Source: Chromobotia macracanthus (lineage: Eukaryota > Chordata > Actinopteri > Cypriniformes > Botiidae). From it: 64,000 nt of DNA. Shown in pieces: positions 19,346-31,092 of the stretch. The position numbers were made by a program, and so were the translations under genes. Location: NCBI GenBank assembly GCA_036877525.1, contig JAZGTH010000008.1, positions 1,020,001 through 1,084,000 of the forward strand. The letters are read 5' to 3'. Under the pieces are notes generated by a model. That model was not told where the DNA came from and did no database searches. It saw nothing but the letters and a program-made list of their open reading frames with translations. The number at the start of each line of letters is the position of its first letter. The first letter of the stretch is position 1.

Positions 19346-21190
19346 TTTGTAATTATTTTAGGAAATCTTCATTAAGTCAGTTCTTTTTCATTCTGATACA
19401 GTAAACAGACACTGATTACTGTTGTACACAGAAGAGGCTGTTTTATTTCTGGTGACACATTCTCCACAGACTGCACAATCTGCGATGGCAACAACATAAC
19501 GGGAGGCCAAAGAATAGTTTTGAGTTTAGACATATACTATACATTTATTAAGGTATACATTAGTGCATTAATTTAATGCCCTTTACTTTTCCAGTTGGTT
19601 TGCATTAAAGATGTATATAGAAGAGATTAAAGAAGAGGTTAGATAAGTTTTTCAAGTTATAAGAAATCATTTACCATAAACTTATAATTATTTTATATAC
19701 ATATAACATATATACATGTTTTTAAATAAAACTGCATTACATAGAAGGTCACAGCAATAAATACACTATTTGGCTATTGTTGCTCACCCTGTATTAATCC
19801 TAATTAATCCCTAATCCTTTAAAATGTTATTTTTTATACATGCTATTTATTATATTAATAGATACATGAACATTGTATACAGTGGTATAGTTTTTTTATA
19901 ACATTTTAAAGTTCTTTCTCTTCTCAAACACAAATGTGCACTGTTCCGCTGGAGAATTCTCAGTAAAGTCACCCATACATTTATGCAATTGTACAGCTTT
20001 TAATCTTCCTTCCATTGAAAGGGCACTGAGAAATTTTAATGTGCCTTCAAAATTTGTGTTGCAGTACCAGTAAGCTCAAGAAATTGTCTCAAAAGAATAT
20101 TTTCCTGCATCAAAGAAGAAAAGATGTGTTCAGAAGAGGTATACTGATGTATACTGATGTTACCAACAAATGCTTCAAACTTGTAGAGAATGCGCATCAA
20201 TAAGAAACATGTTCATTTACACTAGTGAATACTGCCTATCAGCATTTGTCATTGAACACAGTGATAATATACATACAATTGGTTTGCACATTCACAATGC
20301 AAATAATGTTCTGTAGCCTATTTTTCTTTTGAAAGCTATGGACTTCAAAAAGCACTGATTGTATCTTCAAATGAGAGTTGCTTTTAAAGTTACTTTGCAA
20401 CAACTGAAATAAACCCTAAACAATACATTAATAAATAGTATTGCGACAATTCATAGCTTTACCCACATTCAAGCTTTTATTCTTAGTTCTCACTTAAACT
20501 GCTATTTTGTACTTCAGTACTGTATCTTGAAATGTAGTGATTATAGAGTGTAAACACAAAATGAAGTCCTGCTTATTGTGTCATTGAATGTTTATATAGA
20601 GGAATTTGTATTTTGTGTGAAATGCAAAAGATTACACAGACACCAAAACCTTTCCTCTGTAAAACTTGTATTTAAAGGTATACTGTTGTTGTATAAAAAT
20701 GAGTTGTTAGGTATACAGACATGAATGTATACAGTTTTATGAAAATCATAAACGCCAATTCATGTAGAACAAATTAATAATTCCAATAATGCTTCAAATG
20801 TTCAATAATGCTACTAATTTTATGGAGTAGTTAGAGTAAAATAGAAAATTACAATCAAAAGTTAAGTAATGCCAATAAAAAGAGAAACAGTGAGAAAGAT
20901 ACACAGAACAACACTTCGTGTTAACAGCATGACAGTTTGTAAGTTAAAAAGAGATTGAACACTTCATAACTTTCAAGTTACATTTAACATATGGCAAACA
21001 GTGCATGTAACAATCACAGGAGAAGATGCCATGACTCACTGTGTTTGATGATTTATTCCATCCTACAACAGTTTTTTGATAAACTTAAATAGATAAAAAA
21101 CGCAGCAGACAAGCTAACCAGCTAGCCATCTGTAGTGGTTAACAATCAAAAGCTAGCGGTATCTGATTAATTCAATATGACATAATCAAT
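19346..21190. other. Intergenic, no feature recognised
   Basis: AT-rich single-copy-looking DNA. No ORF with family resemblance, RNA gene or terminal repeat was seen. There is a small direct duplication, GTATACTGAT twice, at about 20139-20158. Confidence 0.5.
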
Positions 21191-21230
21191 ACACAAAGAA
21201 ATTACCACCAACCAAAAGGTTTATTGAGTA

Positions 21231-21663
21231 ACTAGATAGTAAAGTGTGAGGATAAACTTTATGTTGGCTTGAAAAAGTATGACCTGAAAAGTGTATATTG
21301 TATGAAATGGTATGAAATACTTTAGTCACCATCAAAAGATATAAATAACTTCCTTAAAAACATTTTTGGGTGTGAAAATACTAATGTGCCTAAGACTTTT
21401 GCACAGTACTGTACATTGAGAAAACAAAAGCAAGTTATGAGCAATATTGCCTTATCAGAATCTTTTCACAGTGATATGTAGATTTGTTACTTGCTCGGAT
21501 AAAGGTTTTTGTGCTGCAGAAACCATCTACTAAACATTCTGTCACTCTTGGCTGGGAACTCTTGTTCACACTGACACCAATTCAATCAATGCGGTTAACA
21601 AACTTTATTTTCAAACTAGATAGTAAAGTTTGAGGCTTAAAAAAACCCGGCCTGAAAAGTGTA
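21231..21663 (+). repeat. Two related copies of a short repeat, with a Tc1-type terminus between
   Basis: ACTAGATAGTAAAGTGTGAG at 21231 and ACTAGATAGTAAAGTTTGAG at about 21615 each continue to a shared CCTGAAAAGTGTA. Between them, AAGACTTTTGCACAGTACTG (about 21391-21410) is the terminus of another widespread fish Tc1-like repeat. Confidence 0.5.
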
Positions 21664-21819
21664 CAATGGTTTAAAATACAATATAATACTAATACTATAT
21701 GTACGATATTCTCTATTTAACATGTTTTAGCATATTGTTAACATTAAACATAATCTAGCATGATTTTAGCATGTTATAACATCAGTTAGATGTCAGCAGT
21801 TTCCCAGTAAGCAAGCCAA

Positions 21820-21905
21820 CAGGGTGACAGTGGCAAGGAACCAAAACTCCAATGATGTATAGATAGAGAATAAACCTTGGGAGAAACCAGGCTCAACCGG
21901 GAGGG
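21820..21905 (+). repeat. LINE 3'-tail-like fragment
   Basis: AAACCTTGGGAGAAACCAGG followed by GGGCCAGTTCTCCTCTGG resembles the conserved 3' UTR of L2-type LINEs in fish. Assignment by recognition only. Confidence 0.4.
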
Positions 21906-21948
21906 CCAGTTCTCCTCTGGCATGCTCCAATTAGTAACGTTCTTGGAT

Positions 21949-23246
21949 ATGATTTTTATTGTTTTTTCTTAAAAAAAACAAAATTCCTATTTTGATTCTT
22001 GCAACACATTTCAAAAAAAGTTGGAACAGGAGCAATTTGGGGCTAGTAATCAGGTAAATTGGTTAAATAATGATGTGATTTGAAACAGGTGATGTCAACA
22101 GGTGATTGTAATTATGATTTGGTACAAAAGCAGCATCCAAGAAAGGTCTAGTCCTTTAGGAGCAAAGATGGGCTGAAGATCGCCAGTTTGCCAACAAATA
22201 CATGAGAAAATTATTGAAATGTTTAAAAACAATGTTCCTCAAAGAAAGATAGGAAGACATTTGCTTATTTCACCTTCAACAGTGCATAACATAATTAAAA
22301 GATTCAAGGAATGTGGAGGAATTTCAGTGCATAAAGGACAAGGGTGCAAGCCTAAGCTGAACAACCGTGCTCTCCGATCCCTCAGGCGGCACTGCATCAA
22401 GAATCGTCATTCATCTATAAGCAATATCACCACATGGGCTCAGGACTACTTTGGCAAACCTTTGTCAAGTACCACAATACGTAGTTACATCCACAAATGC
22501 CAGTTAAAACTGTACTGTGCCAAAAGGAAGCCCTATGTTAACAGTGTCCAGAAGTGCCGTTGACTTCTCTGGGCTCTGAGGCATCTGGGATGGACCATCA
22601 CACAGTGGAAACGTGTACTGTGGTCAGATGAATCAGTATTTCAGGTATTTTTTGGGAGAAATGGACGCTGTGTGCTCCGGACCAAAGAAGAAAAGGATCA
22701 TCCAGACTGTTACCAGCAACAAGTCCAAAAGCCAGGATCTGTCATGGTATGGGGTTGTGTCAGTGCCCTTGGTAAAGGTAACTTGCACTTCTGTGATGGC
22801 ACCATTAATGCTGAAAAGTACATAGAGATTTTGGAGCACAATATGCTGCCTTCAAAAAGACATTTTCCAGGGATGTCCAAGCATATTTCAACAAGATAAT
22901 GCAAAACCACATTCTGCACACATTACAAAGTCCTGGCTGCGGAGGAAGAGAATACAGGTACTTGACTGGCCTGCCTGCAGAGAATGTGTGGTGCATTTTG
23001 AAGCGCAAAATGTGACAATGAAGACCCCATACTGTTGCCCACCTTAAGACTTGTTTGCAGCAAGAATGGGACAAAATTACACCTGAACCGCTTCTTCACT
23101 TGGTGTCTTCAGCCCCTAAACGTCTTTTAAGTGTTGTGAAAAGGAATGGCAACATTACAAAGTGGTAAATGCTTTACTGTTCCAACTTTTTTTGAAATGT
23201 GTTGCAAGAACCAAATTAGTAATTTTGTTTTTTCAATAAAAATCAT
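21949..23246 (+). mobile_element. Tc1-like transposon with 70-80 bp terminal inverted repeats
   Basis: The left TIR (21949-22028) and right TIR (23178-23246) match. The inner 30 bases, TTGCAACACATTTCAAAAAA plus AGTTGGAACA, are perfectly inverted. The transposase is readable: a helix-turn-helix (KIGRHLLISPSTVHNIIKRF, 22219-22563), then WSDESVFQVFFGRNGR, WGCVSALGKGN and IFQQDNAKPHSAH. After the second catalytic Asp block, an in-element deletion joins DWPAC directly to ENVWCILKRK, removing the segment that should carry the third catalytic acidic residue. Stops at 22561 and later frame changes also break it. Confidence 0.9.
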
Positions 23247-23410
23247 AAGGAACACATTAAATAAAAAACAATATAAATCATAAGGAACACAGAAAACACA
23301 GAAAAAACAATAAAAATCATAAGGAACACATTAAATAATGTGCTGTTGTATTGTCTGCAATGAAATACAAGTCAAAGTAAATTTAGAAATCACTACTTTC
23401 ATTTTTTATT

Positions 23411-23455
23411 TGTGTTTTCCATACTGTCCCAACTTTTTCTGATTTGGGGTTGTAA
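23411..23455 (+). repeat. Right terminus of a second Tc1-like family
   Basis: TGTCCCAACTTTTTCTGATT followed by TGGGGTTGTAA is a widespread fish terminal repeat. No matching left terminus was found. The preceding 160 bp repeats AATCATAAGGAACACA three times (about 23241, 23277, 23316). Confidence 0.6.
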
Positions 23456-23544
23456 TAATTTATTGATTTAAGACTGTTGGATCTAATTACATGTGACATT
23501 ATGTCTGGCACTGAGAAATTTTACCAACAGAAATGGCAACAGAA

Positions 23545-23745
23545 GCAAAATACCCAAAATGTGACCTCTGCATTTAACCTATCACTGGTGAAGAGTGACA
23601 ACACACTGCAAGTCTTGAACACACACTGCAAGTCGTGCCTTAGTCAAGGGTACTTCAGTTGCTACCTGCCAACGCTGGAATCAAACTTGCAACCTTCTGA
23701 TTACAAGCCGACTAACCACTAGGCCACAACTGCCCCTGCTGTGAC
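23545..23745 (-). mobile_element. tRNA-derived SINE
   Basis: On the minus strand the right end reads GTGGCCTAGTGGTTAGTCGG (A-box-like, about 23731) followed by GGTTGCAAGTTTGATTCC (B-box-like, about 23697-23680). Next comes the body sequence with CTTGACTAAGGCACGAC, common to a teleost SINE family. The flanking tail includes GTGACCTCTGCATTTAACC. It is not a functional tRNA gene because no acceptor stem or anticodon arm can be folded. Confidence 0.65.
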
Positions 23746-23849
23746 TAGGCAGGGAACAAAATATAGAAACTAACTGGGCTGGAGTTAGGTATTTAAATAA
23801 TGGTAAGTTTACTAAAGAAGTCCATCAAATCCTGATGGTCTGTCTCAGG

Positions 23850-24370
23850 AGTCATACCATCCTGTCCCCCACGATCTGGTCTGGATAAAGTCCGGACCCA
23901 GCTGACTACAGGACCTTGGCTAGTACATCTGTTCTTATTATTTACCTAATTAATGCAGCCTAACAATCCCTTAAGGGATCTGAGTAATAAATCCATAGGA
24001 CTATGTGTAGGCTAGATAAGAGGTGGGTCTTTAATCTAGATTTAAACTGATGGGGAAGATTGTTCCAGAGTTTTGGCACCAAATATGAAAAGGATCTACC
24101 ACCTGCGCTTGATTTTGAAATTCAGGGTTATTATCAGTTAGCCAGAACTTGCAGATCCCAATAAACACGAAGGACTGTAATAAGAGCTACATAACTAATG
24201 CTTGATAGGCAGCCAGTGCAGTGTTGACAAAACTAGGCTAATATGGTCATACTTGTTCGTTCTAGTAAGAACTCTGTCTGCTGCATGTTGAACTCACTGA
24301 AGTTTTTGTAGTAACCTATCAGGGCAGCCACCAAGTAGGGCATAATCAAGTCTTGATGTCATGAATGCAT
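23850..24370 (-). mobile_element. L2-type LINE 3' fragment
   Basis: The minus strand reads in pieces of the RT C-terminal region: ALLGGCPDRLLQKLQ, then VQHAADRVLTRTNKYDHISL and STLHWLPIKH, followed by IKRR...ILFIFGAKTLEQ. 5'-truncated and full of stops. Confidence 0.75.
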
Positions 24371-25925
24371 TATGAATGTCATGAATGAATTTTCGGTGTT
24401 ATAGTGACATAGAGAACGTGTTAACACAGGTTTGATACTTTCCAGTCACACTCAGCTGGTTTCCTAGAGCCAAATGCTATCTTTGGCTGAATACTTCAAA
24501 GATTTTTAAAGCAGGTAAATGCATTTTTTACTTGATATTGTTCATTTATTAACTTGGCAGGATATATGGATATATGCTATATGGTGGCTTGCCAATTTTT
24601 TAAACTTGTCCCCTTTATGACCCCTCTAAAAGAAACATTTTGAAAAACACACTTTTGTGTATTTACATTAAAAAAGATAACGAATCTGTTATTCAGATTC
24701 CTTCATGTTTCATTCAGGCATATTTAAAAACTAACTATATCAAAAGGAAATATTCCTGTCAAGCAGCTGAAAATTGCATTTTGTCAGAACAGATATGCAT
24801 CTACCCGGGGGTGCAGTGATGTTCACATTTTGCTGTAACAACAGGGTATGAGACACTATTAAAAGATCATGTAATGACGGCAAAGTAGTTGCTGCATGTT
24901 ATGGGACTGCACGCACCCTACACAATCAAAACTTGTGAAAAATATTTTATAATACTTTGTATTTTATAATACAAGGAAGTGCTTTATACTTTTTAATTTT
25001 ATAATATAATACTTTGAAAATATTTATTTACGTATTCTAATACAATTGAGATTTAACAGTTTACAAACCATTTAAAATGCATAAGAGATGCTCCCTTTTA
25101 AAATCTGTTTTCATTTTTATATACAGTTTGGGAATTCAAGTAAAAAAAAGGCTTTGGAATTATTTGAAAAATAACTTTTACTTCCTAAATAAGAAACATG
25201 AAGCAAAAAAATCCCTCCATATCTACATAAAAAATTTCCAAATATCATAAATGTGAAAGACAACATATTTAACTTGTAATTTGAGGCAAAAATAAATCTA
25301 AAAAAAATCTTTCATTTCAAAAGTGTGAACCTGTGACAAATATCAGTGGTTAATTAAGCTGCAAATGTGCTCTTTTTCCCTTTCACACAGGTCATGCATA
25401 ATCTGACAAACACAAACTCTTTGGGACATTTAGTAGCGGGTGCTTGTATTGAGTTAAACGTTTTGTTTTTTTATTGTTTTTTTTAATTTTTTATTGTTAA
25501 CTTTTTATTTTGTTATTAACTTTTATTTTTAGTTATGGACATGTGGCATTTTATTTTATAGGTGGCATAGATGGTGAAGACTTGTAAATTGTTTTTAGCA
25601 GGTGCCAAAATTGCCCATTATATTTAAAAAAATATTTTTAGTTACAATTCAAAAGGGAGTGGCATTTGATGTCCATGGCTTTATTTGTACAAAAATAGTG
25701 TAGTTTTGTTACACCTTGTAAAACATATTCACAGCGGTACTGTCCTTTTGAACCAGGTTCAATGCAATGGGCACTAAACAACACAACAATGAATCACAAA
25801 GCTCTCACTGACAAACAAGCAATGCTCTTTACTAGTTTCTTTGTTGGCAAAAGTTTCAAACAGTGCAAAAACATCACCCTCTTCTACAGAGCAGTATACC
25901 TGACTCAAAATCACTACAGTGCATT
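24371..25925. other. Intergenic and probable pparg 3' UTR
   Basis: Very AT-rich, with a T-rich low-complexity run at about 25455-25560. No coding signal. The part next to 25926 is presumably the 3' UTR of pparg, but no clear AATAAA on the minus strand was singled out. Confidence 0.4.
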
Positions 25926-26179
25926 TCAGCAGATGACACACAAGTACAAGTCCCTCATAATCTCTTGCAGAAGTGGATGTAAGCACCAGTCCACTTCTGT
26001 CTCTTTCAGCAGCTGGTTTAACTGAACATGGTTGGCCACCAGCTGTCGCAGATCAGTCATCTTCTGCAGAACTTTGGCGAAGAGCTCAGGATGGTTCATC
26101 TTCAGCTGGAGCTCCAGAGATAGAAGAACCATCTCTTGCAGACCTTCAATGGGCTTGACTTTCAGCAGCCTGGGTCGAT
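25926..26179 (-). CDS. pparg: pparg exon 6, ligand-binding domain part 2
   Basis: Acceptor TTTTGGTCTGATAG. The phase-1 junction restores DRP. Reads LLKVKPIEGLQEM, KMTDLRQLVANHVQLNQL and HPLLQEIMRDLY. The AF-2 helix has Met where mammals have Tyr473, a known fish feature. The frame runs five residues past the usual terminal Tyr (LCVIC) to TGA at 25926-25928, so the normal stop was read through or lost. Confidence 0.85.
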
Positions 26180-27071
26180 CTATCAGACCAAAACAAGAAG
26201 CTGAATCAGTCCTTCTATTCACAGAGACACAGAATGATTGTAAAATGAAAAAAATAATCCTAATTAAAAAATAATAATAATTAAAAAACAGTCTAAATGT
26301 TTACAGTTCTTTACAATTTAAATAATATTTGTATTTTTGTACATTAAAGTAATAAAACAAGATATTCCACACAATGGTAATTAGACATTTGGAGGCAATG
26401 TGCTTTATTTCCATAAAAGAATTTAGGTTAGATTAAAGCTTTTTTTTTTTTTTTTTTTTACAGATTTTTCCCTCTCTTTTTCTTTTAGTTTATGTTTAAA
26501 TCATAAATGGCTACGAATGGCTGACCAATAAACCTGAGTAATGATTACATTACTGCCTTCATTGGTAGTAACTCATTGGTAAAAAAAATAACTATGATAA
26601 TTATTATAATGATAATCTCAGATCTGTGCTCAGAATGAGCCAAATACAAACCTGCTGGTTCTGAAGTAATAGAAATTATACAACACAACTCCATGTATAG
26701 CTCAGATTACGAGTCACTGAGCATGTGGTTGGGTTTGCAGTAAAAATGCAACTGAGATTTTAACATTGACTACATCAGCAATGACCCAGTCTTACAGCAC
26801 TGAGCCAGTGCTGCTCTTTTGAAAGCATCACAGACATTCAAGGTAGACCTTTCACGGAAATCCTCCTACAGGACAAATGACACATATTAAAGGGATATTT
26901 TCCTGTTAATTTACTCACCCTGAGGCCATCCCTTTAATCTGGGACAGGAGAAGGTACATTAACATCAAAATATTAAACACTCCTCCTTTCTTGTATTCAA
27001 AAGTATTTCACATAGATGTGTCAAAATGGAATTTGATATGAAATGAATGGGCCCCTTGTCCTGAGACTCAC
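26180..27071 (-). other. pparg intron 5
   Basis: AT-rich; contains a 20-base T run at 26440-26459. No transposon was recognised. Confidence 0.5.
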
Positions 27072-27529
27072 CTCCACTCAGGATGATAACAGCTAGGAAC
27101 AGAGCAATGTCACTATCATCCAACTCCAGTGTGTTGAACCTGATAGAAAAGTTGAACTTGGGCTCCATCATTTCACAGAAGGGCTTGCGCAGGCTCTTCA
27201 GAAACTCATGGGTCATGAAGATCTGACCATAGGAGATGAGTGTCCCATCCTTGTTCATGAGGGGTGCCATCATGATGATGAGCACTTCAATCACACCATA
27301 CTTTAGGAGCGTCACTTGGTCGTTCAAATCCAGGTTGACAAATCCCGGGATGCTCTTGGCAAATTCAATCACTTCTCTCTGAGCATGACTGGCAGCTGTG
27401 GAAGAAACGAAGCTCCACCTCGTGCATGACATCCATGTTGGACCTTCTGTGCTCCTGTATTGACATCTGCTGGCAGTCGATCATCTGCTCTCCTTTCAAC
27501 AAAGACTTTATGTCATGAATAACAAAAGG
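27072..27529 (-). CDS. pparg: pparg exon 5, ligand-binding domain part 1 (frameshifted)
   Basis: Acceptor CTTGATTCACAG, donor GGAG/GTGAGT. The first frame reads PFVIHDIKSLLKGEQ to EVELRFFHSCQ and then runs into TGA. Homology resumes one frame over at EVIEFAKSIPGFVNLDLNDQ and continues to LDDSDIALFLAVIILSG. Between them 13 bases replace about 24 expected by comparison with human, so an 11-base net loss removed the Ser289-region residues. The helix-5 position equivalent to human His323 is Ile (YGVIEV), as reported for fish PPAR-gamma. Confidence 0.82.
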
Positions 27530-28333
27530 CTGTGAATCAAGGAGACCGTCCCAATGAAAGATAAGAAAGTTTCTAGTGTTGTTCTTCAATTTAGAACCCC
27601 AAATTTGTCCCCACTAAAAGTGATAATGATCAAAAGTAATGCTTTTCTTAAAATTCATATTTGAATTTCTTGGCCTTGATTAACTGTGAACTTCTGAAGT
27701 ATGTGTTGCATTCTTGGCATTGTCAGGTGCTATAGTGGACAACAGCATAAACTGTATCATTTTATCTTACATGTGGAAATATGTACGTATATACAGTAGA
27801 TCTCTTAAGTCAAGGATTGTTTACATATAATTATACTATACCAAACAAGACTCCTTTTTTGTTGATTGCCAAACAAATTACAGATTTTGGCAAGCAACAT
27901 ATAATTAACAAATATTTCACTATATCAAAAAAATGTTTAAACTGTTTACCATTTTGCATGAGGATTATGGCATCACCCCCATGGCTAACTGTGACTTTAC
28001 AATCATGCGTAAAGTTTACTATGTATCCAGAATGTTCTCTGGGCATTTTTTTCTCAGCCTTAAGTGAAACAGTTACAGTTAATATGATATCCACTTCTCC
28101 AGAAAGGGCCAACCAATGTGACCAAAACAGCCAAGCCAAGAACCTTTCTGTTAAATGCGGTCTTGTTTTTTTTCTAAACAATTTCTATCAATGTTTGCTC
28201 TCATATTTTAACAGAAAACGATTCCCTGAGACAGGGAACAAGATGCTGTCAGGCTTGAGCTTCCATTCCGGGGGAATGGAAGCTCCATTCATGAGTGATG
28301 GAGTTCATTTGACAAAGGTGTGGCCAAGCGGAG
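27530..28333 (-). other. pparg intron 4
   Basis: AT-rich. It gives long chance ORFs on both strands (for example 27781-28353 plus), none with family resemblance. Confidence 0.5.
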
Positions 28334-28536
28334 GTGGGATTGTTCACCATTGAGGAGTGAAAGTATAGCCCTGGCCTTGGCTTTGGTCAGAGGAAAGTAC
28401 TTTAGATAGGACTCATAGAGGTGCTTGGCCAGGGCCCTGAGATCAGCTGATTTTGGATGCATGTGATTCATGTCAGTGGAGAATTCTGCCAAAAGCTTCT
28501 CCCTCTCGGCTTGGGGCATTTGACCAAAATGAATGG
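28334..28536 (-). CDS. pparg: pparg exon 4, hinge and start of ligand-binding domain
   Basis: Acceptor TTTTTCCCCAG. IHFGQMPQAEREKLLAE and SADLRALAKHLYESYLKYFP plus LTKAKARAIL match PPAR-gamma closely. By homology the exon should end about 203 bases in, near 28334, but that junction reads TCCCACCTCC with no GT. The nearest GTs would put exon 5 out of frame. The left end is therefore nominal. Confidence 0.75.
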
Positions 28537-29818
28537 CTGGGGAAAAACAAACAAACAGATTTGGGGATTTTTGTTAGGGGATTTTAGACCTCAAGACTTT
28601 CCATTTTTCATGTCAAAGTAAAAAAGAAAATTTTAGTTGGAATACATGTGACCTGACAATAATGTTTTCATGGCAGCATTCCATCAGCCTGCATAAAAAA
28701 ATAGGTGGACCTGTAGGAATCTAGACATGTCTGTTTTCAGGCCACTGTCAGCCGCATAAAAACACTCCCTGTTTCTATATGTAATATTTACCTAAAGAAC
28801 AGGAGTTGTTTTCTATAGGTCATGGTGTAGTAAATAATTTTTATTGAGACACTATACCTACATCGTGTCACAAACCTGAATTTGATAACTTTTGTGAAAC
28901 TTCTAATTTCCTTTGAATCTAGGACAGCAACAGAAACAAGAAAATAAACCGTCATAAAATAATTAATTATTTTAAACATTAAACTAAAAATAATGTCACT
29001 CTCTATGTGATATTTGAAAGAGTTTACCTACCACTGAATTGTTCAGTGTCTTCCTATAACGTTGGGTACATTTTCAGGCAAGTTACACAGGAAATATAAC
29101 AAACTGAGATTTTTTTAGAGAATTTACAAAATGTTTTAAAGGCACAATACAAAATACACAATATAAATTATAAAATGTATAAATATAAAATTTTTGTAAT
29201 AAAGTATCCAAAAAGTGTTATACACACTTGCAAACTGTTGTATATTTTGTTCAATTGTGCAATTAAATTATCACAAATGTTTCCAAGTATTGTAAATCCA
29301 GAGAAATTCGTAATTTTAATAAGTGCCAGGTTTTCGTACTGTCATGGAAGCCATGGCAACACTTGGACAAATGCAGAAGTTTTGGTTTTACCATACGCCA
29401 CTCTGTTGTTGTTTTTACATGCTGCTTTCAAACCAGTATGGCATTAGTTAATAATATTCTTAATAGTAGGACGTAAACAGTTTCTTTCACATATCTGCCC
29501 TGACCTCCTTGCTGCAGAACAGTTTTGACTGATATAGCGTGCATTACTATCACACCTTTTGTGAACCAGCGCATGCCAAACTACTGTCCTCTTCCTGCAC
29601 TACCTGGCCTGAGGCCAGATCCAGTGACACAGCATGTTTGTGGCGGGCAGTCCACGCTTTTCATGAATCATTGATAAAACAGACAAGCAGATAAATCCAA
29701 TCACAGTTGCCTGAGGCGGTGTGTTGAGAAGAGTCTACCTCAAGTGGTTCAAACAGAAACCACTTCTCTGAAATGACAGGGCCTTTTCCATGAGTGCAGG
29801 GTTAATTTTCAACCTCAC
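28537..29818 (-). other. pparg intron 3
   Basis: AT-rich, no repeat family recognised. The 29500-29800 part is less AT-rich but has no ORF. Confidence 0.45.
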
Positions 29819-29957
29819 TGTTGTGTGTCATGCCAACCATCAAGCACTTCTGAAATCGGCAGTACTGGCATTTGTTACAACTTTTCTTGTGGATGCGGCA
29901 GTGAAGGTTGCAGTGGTCGTAGATCAGCTTCAGGCGGATGGTTCGGCATAAGAATCC
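29819..29957 (-). CDS. pparg: pparg exon 3, second zinc finger
   Basis: 139 bases, the same length as the human exon. Acceptor TTTATTTGGCAG, donor ACA/GTGAGG. Begins GFLCRTIRLKLIYDHCNLHC, where GFFRRT is the conserved form, and ends CQYCRFQKCLMVGMTHN. Zinc-binding Cys are retained. Confidence 0.85.
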
Positions 29958-30375
29958 CTGCCAAATAAAAAGGAATGTTGTAAGTCTCAGATCAGATGAA
30001 AATAGCTTTTAAAAGTACACTTTTTAATAGAAAAATGGTTTCTGCACTTTTTGGTTTAATCAGGTCAAGTCTGTCCAGCTAAAAAGTGCAGCAAACTTTA
30101 AGCAACAGACCAGCCATGTAGCCATTTGTACTGTTGTGTAGTGTGGTGTAGTTTCTCTTTTGGTAAAAGTAGTAATAAGAACACTGGATGTTTAATATGT
30201 ACCCGGTAATTACCCAGTAAAAAATTACCCAGTAAAAAATCTGCACATGCAAAAAAACAATTCTTGTTAGTTTTGATTGGCATGAAATCATTAATTAATG
30301 CAACTGCAAATATTATGAAAACCCACAGTCAGATCCCAACAAACAAGACATCGACTTGAGAGAAGATAGGTGAGC

Positions 30376-30600
30376 CTAAGGCGTGGATGCACGCTGATTG
30401 GGGTGCAGACCACGCCTTGATGAGCTCACTGTGGACATCAGGCAGGAAAGGAGCAGAATTCCGCAGAGCGGCCGAACGACGGCCCGCTTGGAACAGCATG
30501 AGTCCAACCTACTCCTGGAGAAAGGGATTCCCCATAGCGTCAGCAATATTAAGTGAACTGCTCTTGAAAGGGAAACTTGATTAAATTTAAATACAGGGCT
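30376..30600 (-). repeat. DIRS-like terminal/leader fragment in pparg intron 2
   Basis: On the minus strand it contains GACGCTATGGGGAATCCC (about 30541-30524), the same block found at 63550 (GACGCTATGGGGAACGCC) and at 57385-57365. The GC-rich body (Arg/Cys-coding, no ORF match) stands out from the AT-rich intron. Confidence 0.45.
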
Positions 30601-30818
30601 ATTCTCTGAAAACAAATCTCACTATCTTACACAATTTTGCTTCAAATAAATTCTGCTTATGATGTTTTAGAAATTTCTTCCTGGAAATTACAAACATTCA
30701 TATGGTTAAAAAATATATTTTTTGCGGTACATTATTTTTGCGGATTTATGAGTTAGACTTTGGAATTTGGGCACCCATAATGTGTCATGAAATCGATTGA
30801 ATGCATTTTGTACAGTAC

Positions 30819-30973
30819 CTTGCATTCCTCACAGGCATGAACGCTGTAATGGAAGCCAGAAGCTTTGTCTCCACACACGCGACACTCAATGTTTAAAATT
30901 GAACTGGATGGATCTTCATGAGCTTTGGAAAAAGGCAGACTGCTTTCTGCAAACTGTGGAGGAGACTCTGGTT
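30819..30973 (-). CDS. pparg: pparg exon 2, end of A/B and first zinc finger
   Basis: Acceptor TGTTTTCAG, donor AAG/GTACTG. Encodes SPPQFAESS..., then IECRVCGDKASGFHYSVHAC followed by EECK. The four zinc-binding Cys are present. The P-box reads CEECK instead of CEGCK, and HYGVHAC is HYSVHAC. Confidence 0.85.
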
Positions 30974-31092
30974 CTGAAAACAGACCACAGAGAAGAGATT
31001 TAAAATAAACAAAATACAACTATTGTGCTTCTACTTATTTGTGGAGACTGTATGTTAAATAAAAACCCTATCCTGCTGTAAAGACATGAAGG

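Noticed and set aside
23630..23745. Possible tRNA gene on the minus strand
   Set aside because: A- and B-box-like sequences are present but no cloverleaf can be formed, and the flanking body is that of a SINE.
27781..28353. 190-codon plus-strand ORF
   Set aside because: It runs antisense through pparg intron 4 and into the hinge exon. It has no family resemblance, so it is treated as chance.
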